A program made the position numbers and the translations under genes. DNA of 40,953 nucleotides from Niallia sp. NCCP-28 (GTDB lineage Bacteria > Bacillota > Bacilli > Bacillales > Cytobacillaceae), in the NCBI RefSeq assembly GCF_023168165.1, contig NZ_BQYJ01000018.1:1-40953 (forward strand). The letters run 5' to 3'. Below, piece after piece: positions 7,200-15,852 of the stretch. The notes under the pieces are model-generated. The model was not told where the DNA came from. It saw nothing but the letters and a program-made list of their open reading frames with translations, and ran no database searches. The stretch's first letter is position 1, and each line of letters starts with the position of its first letter.

Positions 7200-8208
7200 A
7201 GAAACCTTCACTGTAAAAAAGATTCAAAAACCAGCTATTTTTGAACGACAAGTATTAGTAAAAGTATCTTATGTAGGTGTGTGCGGATCAGATCTGGCTC
7301 GATATTTTGAAGGAAAAGTGCATAGTTATCCTATTGTACTAGGTCACGAATTTTCAGGGGTGGTGGAGCAGGTTGGAAATCTGGTTCAAAAAGTCAAAGA
7401 AGGCGACCGTGTGGCAATTGCTCCATTAATACCTTGTGGTAAATGTGAAAACTGTGACCGGGGAAAACCAGCATTATGTGAGCATTACAGCTTTGTCGGC
7501 TCACGGCAGCAGGGAGCTATGGCAGAATATATAGCAGTGGACGAAAAAAACATCCTAGTTCTGCCAGAAGAAGTAAGTAATGAAGAAGCAGCTTTAATTG
7601 AACCCCTTACAGTGGCAATCCATGGTATTGAAAGAATCCAATTCAATGCAGGCGCAAATGTAGTTGTTTTTGGAGCTGGAACAATTGGCATTATGACTTT
7701 ACTGGCTTTAAAAGCACGTGGCGCAGGTGATGTGACTGTTATTGATATTAATAATGAAAAATTACAAATAGCTCAAGAACTTGGTGCCTCTTACACTATC
7801 AATTCACTGCAGGTAGATTTAAATGAATACTTCACCAAGCATCCGAAACCAGAAGTAGTGATTGAAACAGCTGGTGTTTCTCAGACACAGGTTCAAAGCA
7901 TTGAGATTGTTGAAAAGCTGGGGAAAGTGGTCTATGTTGGGACTGCTACAAAAGATGTTGTGTTCCCTCCAAAAGTATTTGAAAGAATCCTTAGAGGAGA
8001 AATTGAAATAACAGGATCCTGGATGTCTTACTCAGCACCATTCCCTGGATTTGAATGGAAAGCTGCACTGCAATATATCAAAGATGGAACCATTGATGTA
8101 AAGCCGCTCATTAATGAAGTGTATCGATTGGAAGATAAAGAAGCACCATTTCTAAAAATGAGAGATCCAGAGAATCACTCAATTAAATTCTTATACAAGA
8201 TTGATTGA
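7174..8208 (+). CDS. gatD: Galactitol-1-phosphate 5-dehydrogenase (zinc-dependent MDR)
   Basis: The 344-residue protein is a zinc-containing medium-chain dehydrogenase. Catalytic zinc ligands are C37 (GVCGSD), H58 and E59 (LGHEF) and probably E143. The structural zinc is held by C88, C91, C94 and C102. The NAD-binding motif GAGTIG is at 167-172. It oxidises galactitol 1-phosphate to tagatose 6-phosphate, the substrate of the LacC-like kinase across the divergent promoter. The start lies inside gatC with GGAGGAG upstream, so it is co-transcribed. A sorbitol- or threonine-dehydrogenase role is possible by sequence class, but the operon makes GatD much the likeliest. Confidence 0.9.
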   Translation: MKALVLDNKETFTVKKIQKPAIFERQVLVKVSYVGVCGSDLARYFEGKVHSYPIVLGHEFSGVVEQVGNLVQKVKEGDRVAIAPLIPCGKCENCDRGKPALCEHYSFVGSRQQGAMAEYIAVDEKNILVLPEEVSNEEAALIEPLTVAIHGIERIQFNAGANVVVFGAGTIGIMTLLALKARGAGDVTVIDINNEKLQIAQELGASYTINSLQVDLNEYFTKHPKPEVVIETAGVSQTQVQSIEIVEKLGKVVYVGTATKDVVFPPKVFERILRGEIEITGSWMSYSAPFPGFEWKAALQYIKDGTIDVKPLINEVYRLEDKEAPFLKMRDPENHSIKFLYKID

Positions 8209-8229
8209 CTAGAAGATGAAGTTTCTTAA

Positions 8230-8270
8230 AGAAAAAGGAGAGTTCCCACAAAGGAAACTCTCTTTTTTTA
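8230..8270 (+). terminator. Terminator of the gat operon
   Basis: GAGAGTTCC pairs with GGAAACTCTC (one bulged A), followed by a T-run, 22 nt after the gatD stop. Confidence 0.8.
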
Positions 8271-8296
8271 TTTATATTCTCAATACTCCAATTGCT

Positions 8297-8518
8297 TTAA
8301 GTGTCCCTATTTCTCTTTAAAACAATTACGTATAAAACAATACCAATCATAATAGAAAAAACAATGAATGAAATAGTTGATAATAAACCTAATGCTAGAT
8401 AAGCAAGAAAAGAGGCAAAAGTACTTGCGTATAATAAACAAACCAATGAAACGGGACTTAAGTGGATATCTGCGTTATTAAAGGTATCAATACAACTTAA
8501 AACGCTAAAAAAGGTCAT
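8297..8518 (-). pseudogene. Small membrane-protein fragment
   Basis: A 73-codon frame starts with ATG but has no ribosome binding site. It encodes two hydrophobic segments (about residues 22-42 and 46-67) and a basic tail KRNRDT, like the C-terminal end of a polytopic membrane protein. It begins exactly where the truncated ridA-like frame next to it breaks off, so it looks like one side of a deletion junction. The family is not recognised. A genuine small membrane protein cannot be excluded. Confidence 0.35.
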
Positions 8519-8637
8519 TGGCCAGCAACAAAAAGCAAATTTCCTTTTTGTTTGACCGGGACATACACGACTTTTGGAGTTGAGCTGATAGGTAATATGT
8601 ATCCTAATTTAGCAAGATTTTTTTCTATATTCATCAT
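8515..8637 (-). pseudogene. Truncated RidA/YjgF-family gene
   Basis: On the minus strand an ATG at 8637 overlaps the phzF stop (ATGA arrangement) and opens 40 codons. They end KQKGNLLFVAGQ and then a stop. The family's N-terminal region reads very like this (NLLFVSGQ followed by the body of the domain). RidA proteins are about 125-150 residues and hydrolyse reactive enamine/imine intermediates from PLP enzymes, so some 70% of the gene is missing. The overlap implies it was the second gene of a phzF operon. The call rests on one short motif and the N-terminal pattern. Confidence 0.55.
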
Positions 8638-9422
8638 AAAATTCTATTTAATTGCAGTTCTGCTATAGAATATAAGGTAGCATAGCCACTAATACTGACT
8701 CTTTCATCATCTAGCTGACAATACAAAGTTCCCCCTCGTTCTGAGAGCTGTCTTGCAACCATTTCCTTTTTGTTGAATTGTTCGGACCAGTAGGGGATGA
8801 GCTGGCAATGTGCAGAACCACATACTGGATCTTCATTGACATTTAGTTTTGGGAAAAAAGCTCTTGAAACAAAATCAAACTGTTTGCTTTTAGCTGTCAA
8901 TATTACACCTAAACCTTCATTTAGTTCTTTTAGTGCGGGAAAATTAGGATTTGCATAAAGTACTTCACTTTCTTTTTCTAAAATAAACATAAGATCTCTT
9001 CCTAAGTATGCCTCAACTGGAGTAACCCCAAGTGCGCCTATCATCTCATCTGTAATGTCTATTTTAACTGGCATCCTGCTAGGAAAATCCATCTCATACA
9101 AATCTCCTTTTTTTACTACCGTTAGGTCTCCACTTAGAGTTTTAAAGACAAATTGGTTTTCTGATTCAGTATAAAAGTTCGCTAAAACAAAAGCAGTTGC
9201 CAGTGTGGCATGTCCACAAAGATCAATTTCTCCTCCAGGGGTAAACCATCTTAAATGATATTTATCTCCATCTCTTACAGCAAAAGCAGTTTCAGATAAG
9301 TTGTTTTCTTTTGCTATTAATTGCATTAAGTTATCAGATGGCCAATTTTCTAAAACACAAACAGCAGCTGGATTTCCTTCAAATACTTTTTCAGCAAAGG
9401 CATCTACGAAATAACATTTCAT
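8634..9422 (-). CDS. PhzF-family isomerase/epimerase-like protein
   Basis: The 262-residue protein is a complete PhzF-family enzyme of diaminopimelate-epimerase fold. The catalytic glutamate is E44 in NNLSETAF. The second conserved region, with CGHATLATA near residue 69, and the C-terminal NEDPVCGSAHC are present. PhzF itself isomerises an intermediate of phenazine synthesis, but most family members (YddE type) have unknown substrates and no phenazine genes occur here. TAGGAGG precedes the start. It is divergent from a MocR regulator with paired direct repeats between them, so it is probably that regulator's target. An amino-acid-derived substrate is an inference from the MocR and RidA association. 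Confidence 0.88.
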   Translation of the reverse strand: MKCYFVDAFAEKVFEGNPAAVCVLENWPSDNLMQLIAKENNLSETAFAVRDGDKYHLRWFTPGGEIDLCGHATLATAFVLANFYTESENQFVFKTLSGDLTVVKKGDLYEMDFPSRMPVKIDITDEMIGALGVTPVEAYLGRDLMFILEKESEVLYANPNFPALKELNEGLGVILTAKSKQFDFVSRAFFPKLNVNEDPVCGSAHCQLIPYWSEQFNKKEMVARQLSERGGTLYCQLDDERVSISGYATLYSIAELQLNRIL

Positions 9423-9478
9423 TGTATGTACCTCCTAAATAAATTTGAATATTTATAAACATTAACTTATCATGGGGA

Positions 9479-9510
9479 TTGTATGCAATCAACGATAAAA
9501 TTGTATGCAA
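9479..9510. promoter_or_regulatory. Paired direct repeats, likely MocR operator
   Basis: The 10-bp word TTGTATGCAA occurs at 9479-9488 and again at 9501-9510, 22 bp apart start to start (two helical turns on the same face), between the divergent phzF and MocR genes. MocR proteins such as GabR and PdxR are known to bind direct repeats. A partial third match (TTGTATG) lies at 9422-9428 at the phzF start. Confidence 0.6.
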
Positions 9511-9534
9511 GACAATTTTTAGGGGGAGCTTTTT

Positions 9535-10920
9535 ATGCCTGTAAATTCATTTGAAAATTATTATATGTCATGGAAGCCGGAACGAAGTAAACTCCGTACA
9601 CCCTTTTATCGTTCCATTGCTAGTTTTCTCGAATATGATATTATTAATGGCTATTTAAAGCCTGACACTAAACTTCCACCTCAAAGAGAATTAGCAGATT
9701 TCTTGGATGTTAACCTAAGTACTATAACTAGAGCATTTAAGATTTGTGAGATGAAAGGGTTAATTTATGCAGTTACGGGAAGGGGAACTTTCGTTGCATC
9801 TGGAGCTGAATTTGCCATTACGAAGGCAGAAAGGGATGAAAACAGCCCCATTATAGAGATGGGGATCGTTGAACCTTTAGACACTTGTAATGATGTAGTT
9901 GCTGAGACAATAAAAAATATTGTACGTAAAGATTATTTGGAGAAACTTTTGGATTACAGTAATCCACTAGGTATGCCATATCATAGGATGGCTGCAAAGC
10001 AATGGATGAATCATTTTAATATGGATGAAAAAATTGAGAATATCTCCATTACTTCTGGTGGACAAAATTCCTTATCTCTTATTTTAATGTCTTTATTTAA
10101 TCCAGGAGACAAGATTGCAGTTGATAAGTACACCTACCCAAATTTTATAGAATTGGCAAGTATGCTAAATATTAGTCTAATTCCTATCGAATCAGATATT
10201 TTTGGCATGTCCGCAGAGGTATTAGAGATGGTTTGCAAAGCAAGCGGAATTCAAGGTATTTACCTAGTGCCTTCCTGCAGTAATCCAACTGCAATAACAA
10301 TGAGCATGGAGCGTAGAGAACAAATAGCATATGTAATAAACTCCTATAACTTAATTTTGGTAGAGGATGATATTTTTTCCTTTTTAGCCCCTGAGCATTA
10401 TTTACCCGTTTCTCATTATGTTCCTGATCATTATGTTTATAGCCTCAGCATTTCTAAATCACTTAGTTCGGGATTAAGAGTCGGATTCATTGCTTATGCA
10501 GAGAGATTTGCAGAAAAAATTAAACACGGTATCTATAATATCAATATAAAAACTTCCTCACTTAATGCTGAAATTATTACGGAGTTAATCAATTCTGGTT
10601 CAGCATTTGATATTATACGAAAAAAGAAACAAATAGCAGAAGAAAGGAATGCTATTTATAAAAATTACTTCGAGGTAAATAAAAATGAAAATCCTTTAAG
10701 TTTTTTTCGTTGGCTGCCAATAGAAAAAAAGTATGATTCTTTTTATTTTGAAAAGAATGCAATAGAAAAGGGGGTCCATGTATATCATTCTGATCGATTT
10801 TCGGTAAAAAAAGAAGACAGCCAAGCATATATTCGCATTTCTCTTACGTCAGTCAAAAATACAGAGGAATTAGAAATGGGGTTAAAAATATTAAAAGAAG
10901 CTGTTGTGAAAGATTTATGA
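9535..10920 (+). CDS. MocR-type regulator (GntR HTH fused to aminotransferase domain)
   Basis: The 461-residue protein joins a GntR winged helix-turn-helix (about residues 22-90, LPPQRELADFLDVNLSTITRAFK and GRGTFVAS) to a fold-type I aminotransferase domain (about 110-455). The PLP-binding lysine is K308 in SISKSLSSGLRVGF, and the cofactor-contacting SCSNPTA and EDDIF motifs are present. MocR proteins use PLP or its adduct with an amine as effector. AGGGGGAG precedes the ATG. It is divergent from phzF and the broken ridA-like gene, which are its likely targets. It resembles the truncated copy at 25404, but that copy belongs to a different locus. Confidence 0.9.
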   Translation: MPVNSFENYYMSWKPERSKLRTPFYRSIASFLEYDIINGYLKPDTKLPPQRELADFLDVNLSTITRAFKICEMKGLIYAVTGRGTFVASGAEFAITKAERDENSPIIEMGIVEPLDTCNDVVAETIKNIVRKDYLEKLLDYSNPLGMPYHRMAAKQWMNHFNMDEKIENISITSGGQNSLSLILMSLFNPGDKIAVDKYTYPNFIELASMLNISLIPIESDIFGMSAEVLEMVCKASGIQGIYLVPSCSNPTAITMSMERREQIAYVINSYNLILVEDDIFSFLAPEHYLPVSHYVPDHYVYSLSISKSLSSGLRVGFIAYAERFAEKIKHGIYNINIKTSSLNAEIITELINSGSAFDIIRKKKQIAEERNAIYKNYFEVNKNENPLSFFRWLPIEKKYDSFYFEKNAIEKGVHVYHSDRFSVKKEDSQAYIRISLTSVKNTEELEMGLKILKEAVVKDL

Positions 10921-10985
10921 TAAGTAGATTGATGCCTGCTAAATCGGATTTTATTGAAGAGAAATGTTAATTTTGGATATCCTGA

Positions 10986-11028
10986 AAAAAGGGGGAACGA
11001 TGCTTTAAAAGGCATCGTCTTTTTTATT
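10986..11028 (+). terminator. Terminator of the MocR gene
   Basis: ACGATGC (10997-11003) pairs with GCATCGT (11012-11018) and is followed by a T-run. Confidence 0.75.
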
Positions 11029-11076
11029 ACTCCACTAACGTAACGGGGCAGTTGAACAAGAAAAATAAAACGTATT

Positions 11077-11721
11077 CTATATGGAATGTTTTTTATCTTT
11101 ATCATAGGTTGGTGGTGTACTAGAGGGTGTTAATATGGGGTCTAATACTTTTTCGGTAAATGGCATAAAGTAATTCAGTATTAGACCACCTAAACAAACG
11201 GTTAATAAAGTTCCAACGCCAATTGGTCCATTTGAAATAATAGCCATTATCAAGAATAGGAGGTAAATAAATGTTCTGGAAAAAAATATATTTGTTCTAG
11301 TTAATTCTTGTAAGATTAATGTTAATCGATCAACTGGAATCGGAGCAAAATTTGTGTGTAAATATGTTGCCGTTCCTAATCCTATAACAACTAAGCCGAT
11401 TCCAAAACAAACAACTTTGCTGTACCAAAGTTCAGGTGTTATCAAATGGTGCAATAAAAAAAGCCACATATCAATACTAATACCTGTGATAAATGCTGTT
11501 AACAATCCCAAAACTTCTGGTCTTTGTTTTTTTAAAAGAGAATTACAACATATCAATATTAAAGCTATTATTATTTCCCAACTTCCCACAGTAAGCCCCA
11601 CATTTATGGATAGTCCTACCAAAAGTGCGTCAAAAGGTGAAGTTCCAAGGTCTGATTGTATAGTGAAAGAAATACCAAGGGTTAATATCAAAATTCCTAA
11701 TACATAAAAAACATATTTCAC
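11077..11721 (-). CDS. yczE: YczE-type integral membrane protein
   Basis: I choose the GTG at 11721 (214 residues), because AAGAGGA lies 8 nt upstream and the length then matches the YczE/YitT-like family. A longer frame to 11838 would run through the promoter and operators. About five or six hydrophobic segments are visible, starting with YVFYVLGILILTLGISF and the family-typical SDLGTSPFDALLVGLS. The molecular function of YczE is unknown. Upstream are a promoter (TTGTAA, 17 bp, TATATT on the minus strand, -10 near 11783) and two palindromic operators. A broken MarR-type regulator gene is divergent from it. The basic C-terminal tail ends KDKKHSI. Confidence 0.8.
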   Translation of the reverse strand: MKYVFYVLGILILTLGISFTIQSDLGTSPFDALLVGLSINVGLTVGSWEIIIALILICCNSLLKKQRPEVLGLLTAFITGISIDMWLFLLHHLITPELWYSKVVCFGIGLVVIGLGTATYLHTNFAPIPVDRLTLILQELTRTNIFFSRTFIYLLFLIMAIISNGPIGVGTLLTVCLGGLILNYFMPFTEKVLDPILTPSSTPPTYDKDKKHSI

Positions 11722-11743
11722 TCTAATCGTCCTCTTTATCAGT

Positions 11744-11818
11744 ATTTTTTGTTGCAAATACAATAAAACTAAGTTAGATTTAATATATATCATTTTTGTT
11801 GTATTTACAACAAAAATG
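11744..11818 (-). promoter_or_regulatory. Promoter with two TTGTTG-type palindromic operators
   Basis: The upstream site has 12-bp perfect arms (11791-11802 with 11807-11818) and a 4-nt centre, and overlaps the -35 of the yczE promoter. A second imperfect copy lies at 11744-11768, just downstream of the -10. This geometry is typical of MarR-family repression. The adjacent MarR gene is now broken. Confidence 0.65.
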
Positions 11819-11836
11819 CGTGTTAAGAAGTTAATC

Positions 11837-12046
11837 ATAAAGGAATTTCTTCGTGAAGTTGGAATATGACTTTACAAAAGGGCAATATTTGTACCTTGTA
11901 CGGATCTATGGAAAACCAGGAATCATTCAAAAGCAGTTAGCTGAGATGATAAAAGTAGAACGAACAACAGCAGCTCGTGCTACAAAAAACTTGAAATGAA
12001 TGGCTTTATTGAAAAGAAAGAAGATAAACATAACAAAAAATTATAA
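11837..12046 (+). pseudogene. Decayed MarR-family regulator
   Basis: Three reading-frame pieces add up to a MarR N-terminal half. The first is IKEFLREVGI, ending in a stop. After a loss of roughly fifteen codons comes LEYDFTKGQYLYLVRIYGKP with the helix-turn-helix part QLAEMIKVERTTAARAT. After a one-base shift in the A-run near 11985 comes KLEMNGFIEKKEDKHNKKL and a stop. The original ATG appears to have become ATA at 11837. The order and motifs fit a repressor of about 145 residues that controlled the divergent yczE gene. With an internal deletion, a frameshift, a lost start and a missing C-terminus, it cannot be functional. Confidence 0.7.
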
Positions 12047-12249
12047 AACTCTTTCCCATAGAGAAAGGAAAAATATTTATCTTTTATAAAAAGAGAAAAT
12101 GATTATTCAATATTGTTTCATTAGAGGGATTTTTTGAAAGAGAGGCAGAAACCATTTTCAATAAATATTGTTTAAAGAGTAAGAAAAGGTATAGAAAAAC
12201 ACTGGAAATTTGTAAAAAAGGGAAACAAAAGAAATTATTGATTATATAA

Positions 12250-12780
<531 letters not shown>

Positions 12781-13094
12781 TTTTTCATAAAATCTCAATT
12801 ATTATGTGAATGTGAGAATTTAATAGAGAAAGGGATAACGGGAGGAAAACTTGATTTTTTGGTGATAATGAGATTTTACTAGAGACTTCTAAAAGAAAAT
12901 GATTATACGCTAAAAAGAATTTCATTTCGTCTGAGAGCAAATCTCCGTATGTTAAAAATAGGGGGATTATATCTTTTATTCTGCTGTACTGGATATTACG
13001 AATAGATGAAAAATATAATGCTAAAAAGGGATATGTTTGACTAAAATTGAAGCGCTAAAAAATAAATCCAAAACAACTAGATGATTTTCCAAAG
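12781..13094. other. Intergenic stretch without a recognisable gene
   Basis: Both strands are interrupted by stops at short intervals. One 33-codon open plus-strand stretch (ending at 13040, with hydrophobic ISFILLYWILRIDEK) might be a fossil, but no family is recognised. Confidence 0.4.
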
Positions 13095-13130
13095 AAAAAC
13101 TAGCTACCAAAAGATAGCTAGTTTTTTTGT
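13095..13130. terminator. Terminator hairpin
   Basis: AAACTAGCTA (13097-13106) pairs perfectly with TAGCTAGTTT (13115-13124), with an 8-nt loop and a T-run. It is also usable by the minus-strand AraC remnant that ends at 13216. Confidence 0.8.
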
Positions 13131-13215
13131 ATGTACCTACTACAAGTTTAATCTTAAGTACTATTTATAAAGGCACTGAATGCTGAATGGGCGGATAAAT
13201 CGAGAATCTTTTATT

Positions 13216-13569
13216 TCATCCTTTTATTGCTCGAAGCCGCTTTATATCTTCTATTGGTGGGAAACCAAAGATTCGAGAATACTCCCGACTAAATTGTGAT
13301 GGACTTTCGCAACCTACTTGAAAAGCGATATTTGAAGCGTCCGTTGACTCAGATAATAATAAGCGACGAGCTTCTTGCAATCTTAGCTGTTTTTGAAACT
13401 GAATCGGGCTTATCGCGGTAACATCTTTGAAGTGCCTGTGAAGGGAAGAAACGCTCATATTTGAAATCTCTGCAAGATCCTCTACTCGAAAAGGCCTATC
13501 ATAGTTTTTAATAATTTGTTCAAGTGCCATGCCGTGTCGACCTTGGAGTGTCCGATAGAGAATAAAAGT
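13216..13569 (-). pseudogene. 5'-truncated AraC-family regulator
   Basis: The frame carries the complete two-helix AraC DNA-binding domain: VEDLAEISNMSVSSLHRHFKD in the first helix-turn-helix, and NIAFQVGCESPSQFSREYSRIFG in the second. The open frame extends upstream of the apparent ATG at 13530 as ILYRTLQGRHG, a segment that normally joins an N-terminal AraC sensing domain to the DNA-binding domain. That shows the true start is lost. Full-length relatives are near 300 residues, so about 180 are missing. A free DNA-binding domain could still be made from the internal ATG, but no ribosome site precedes it. Confidence 0.7.
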
Positions 13570-13658
13570 TCAAATAGTCCTTATTTTTTATCCTCTTGCA
13601 TGAAATCGATATCCACCTTATTATATATATGAAGTAAATAACTACGTTAAGGAAATGG

Positions 13659-14006
13659 ATGGTTTATATGTCTAATGAACAATTAGAAGCAACCGCAAAT
13701 ATATTAAAATTATTAGGTGATAAAACAAGACTATCCATGATAGGAATGTTATTAATAAATGAATGCTGTGTTTGTGAATTTGTAGATGTTTTCCACATGT
13801 CTCAACCTGCAATCAGCCAACATTTGAGAAAATTAAAAGATGCTGGATTGGTTAAAGAACAAAGAAGAGGCCAATGGATTATCTATTCACTGGATCAGGA
13901 TAATAAACATTTTCCAATGGTTAAAGAGGTCTTAAAATATGTACCGAAGCAAGAAGACAAGTTCATCTGGTTAGAAGAAAAAGGATTAAGAATATCCTGT
14001 GATTAG
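13659..14006 (+). CDS. arsR: ArsR-family metalloregulator
   Basis: The 115-residue protein is a winged-helix ArsR/SmtB repressor. Its DNA-recognition region is MSQPAISQHLRKLKDAGLV. A cysteine cluster, ECCVCEFVDVF, lies at the start of the recognition helix, the usual place for As(III)/Sb(III)-sensing cysteines, and another cysteine stands at the C-terminus (ISCD). TAAGGA lies 5 nt before the ATG at 13659; an in-frame ATG at 13668 is the alternative start. It is followed by a decayed paralogue, then arsB and a disulfide reductase, and should repress these until arsenite binds. The metal specificity is inferred from arsB. Confidence 0.88.
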   Translation: MVYMSNEQLEATANILKLLGDKTRLSMIGMLLINECCVCEFVDVFHMSQPAISQHLRKLKDAGLVKEQRRGQWIIYSLDQDNKHFPMVKEVLKYVPKQEDKFIWLEEKGLRISCD

Positions 14007-14023
14007 ATTCGAAATTTAATGGT

Positions 14024-14062
14024 TTGACATTACTTTTTGTACTAGCTAGTATATAATTATAT
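14024..14062 (+). promoter_or_regulatory. Promoter and ArsR-type operator before the decayed second arsR
   Basis: TTGACA (14024-14029), a 17-bp spacer and TAGTAT (14047-14052) are seen. The 15-bp word AGTATATAATTATAT at 14048-14062 overlaps the -10 and recurs exactly at 14166-14180. AT-rich dyads of this kind are typical ArsR operators. Transcription from here would reach arsB. Confidence 0.55.
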
Positions 14063-14215
14063 GATTAATAAAATAAAATCGTTTACATGGTTATTAAAAC
14101 ATGTATAATACAGATTTTTTAGGAGAATAGTGCTTATAGTTAGTCGATATTTCGCTCTTTATATAAGTATATAATTATATATCTATCTATTAAATAGATT
14201 GTGTAGATAAGGTAA

Positions 14216-14478
14216 ATGGCAAGAGAGTTTTCTTTAGCAGAAACAGCTAATATACCTAAACTGCTAGGGGATAAAACAAGATTGTCCATGATAAATTTAT
14301 TATTTGATCAGGATTGTTGTGCTTGTGAATTTGTTGAAATCTTTAACTGCCTATTAGCCAGCATCTACGTAAAATGAGAGACACTGGAGTTGTGAAGAAA
14401 GCATGGGTTGTTAATTCTCTTAATCAAAAAAGTGAGTATTTTTCTCAAGAAAAAGGAGTAAGCATTTCATGTAATTAA
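14216..14478 (+). pseudogene. Decayed second arsR gene
   Basis: The frame opens MAREFSLAETANIPKLLGDK and keeps TRLSMINLLFDQDCCACEFVEIF, closely parallel to the intact ArsR (TRLSMIGMLLINECCVCEFVDVF). It then loses the recognition-helix region, shifts frame, and continues as QHLRKMRDTGVVKKA. A second loss of about fourteen codons follows, and the gene ends with SQEKGVSISCN, like the GLRISCD end of its neighbour. It is therefore a tandem paralogue of arsR with at least two deletions and cannot encode a working repressor. Confidence 0.75.
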
Positions 14479-14493
14479 TGGAGGTTATTTGTT

Positions 14494-15792
14494 TTGTTGC
14501 AAACGGTATTAGCAATAATTATTTTTTTATTAACGTTATCATTAGTAATTTGGCAGCCTAAAAATCTTTCAATTGGTTGGTCAGCATGTGGCGGAGCAAT
14601 ATTAGCACTTCTTGTAGGTATAGTTGATTTCAATGATGTCGTTGACGTAACAGGGATTGTTTGGAATGCTACACTAGCATTCGTCGCAATTATTATTATT
14701 TCACTAATATTAGATGAAGTTGGATTTTTTGAATGGGCAGCTCTACATATGGCCAGAGTCGCTGGTGGTAATGGAATGAAAATGTTTGTTTATATTTCCT
14801 TACTAGGTGCTATTGTGGCAGCTCTTTTTGCAAACGATGGGGCGGCACTAATTTTAACACCAATCGTTCTAGCAATGGTTAGAGCATTGAATTTAGAAGA
14901 GAAAATGGTTTTTCCATTTATCATAGCAAGTGGTTTTATTGCTGATACTACATCTTTACCTTTAGTTGTAAGTAATTTAGTTAACATTGTCTCGGCTGAT
15001 TTCTTTGATATCGGATTTTTAGAATATGCTTCCCGAATGATCGTACCAAATATTTTCTCTTTATTGGCAAGTATCCTGGTGTTGTACCTATATTTCCGTA
15101 AGAGAATTCCAAAGGTATATGATTTAAACCAATTAAAAATGCCACAAGATGCAATCAAAGATTTGAAAATGTTTCGTTTATCTTGGGTGATTTTGACTGT
15201 ATTACTTGCGGGTTATTTCGTGAGCGAATTTCTTTCTATTCCAGTCTCACTCATCGCTGGTGTAATCGCGATTATTTTTTTAGTATTTGCACGAAGAAGC
15301 TCTGTTGTATCTATTAAGAAAATAATAAAGGGTGCTCCATGGACAATTGTATTTTTCTCTATTGGAATGTATGTCGTAATTTATGGATTACGTAACGTTG
15401 GTTTGACAGACCTGCTTTCAAATGTTATCCAAGCATCTGCAGATCAAGGATTATTTGTTGCAACCCTAGGAATGGGATTCATCGCTGCTATTATTTCTTC
15501 CATTATGAACAATATGCCAACTGTACTTATTGATGCTTTAGCAATTGCAGATACAAATGCTACCGGGATAATAAAAGAAGGGTTAATTTATGCAAATGTT
15601 ATTGGAGCTGATTTAGGTCCTAAGATTACACCGATTGGTTCATTAGCTACTTTGTTATGGCTCCATGTTTTATCCCAAAAAGGTGTAAAAATATCATGGG
15701 GTACTTATTTCAAAACGGGTATCATCTTAACTATTCCAACTCTTTTGATTACTTTAATCGGTTTATATTTATGGCTTTCGATTCTTTCATAA
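14494..15792 (+). CDS. arsB: Arsenite efflux permease ArsB
   Basis: The 432-residue membrane protein matches ArsB in length and in long conserved stretches ([62 protein letters not shown]). It exports arsenite and antimonite across the membrane and can use proton motive force alone; no arsA ATPase gene is present. About eleven or twelve hydrophobic segments are visible. The start is TTG at 14494 with GGAGG 9 nt upstream, and a second TTG follows immediately. It lies directly behind the decayed second arsR, so it is probably expressed from the promoter at 14024 or by read-through from the intact arsR. Confidence 0.93.
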   Translation: MLQTVLAIIIFLLTLSLVIWQPKNLSIGWSACGGAILALLVGIVDFNDVVDVTGIVWNATLAFVAIIIISLILDEVGFFEWAALHMARVAGGNGMKMFVYISLLGAIVAALFANDGAALILTPIVLAMVRALNLEEKMVFPFIIASGFIADTTSLPLVVSNLVNIVSADFFDIGFLEYASRMIVPNIFSLLASILVLYLYFRKRIPKVYDLNQLKMPQDAIKDLKMFRLSWVILTVLLAGYFVSEFLSIPVSLIAGVIAIIFLVFARRSSVVSIKKIIKGAPWTIVFFSIGMYVVIYGLRNVGLTDLLSNVIQASADQGLFVATLGMGFIAAIISSIMNNMPTVLIDALAIADTNATGIIKEGLIYANVIGADLGPKITPIGSLATLLWLHVLSQKGVKISWGTYFKTGIILTIPTLLITLIGLYLWLSILS

Positions 15793-15852
15793 AAGAAAGT
15801 GAAATTGTTAAATATACAGTGCAATATGATATTAATTTTGGAGGATAAAATA

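Noticed and set aside
10785-11105. A 106-codon minus-strand frame over the MocR 3' end and its terminator
   Set aside because: It runs through a terminator hairpin and the antisense of a conserved gene; no family similarity.
14790-15158. A 122-codon minus-strand frame inside arsB
   Set aside because: A shadow of arsB, a well-conserved gene on the other strand.
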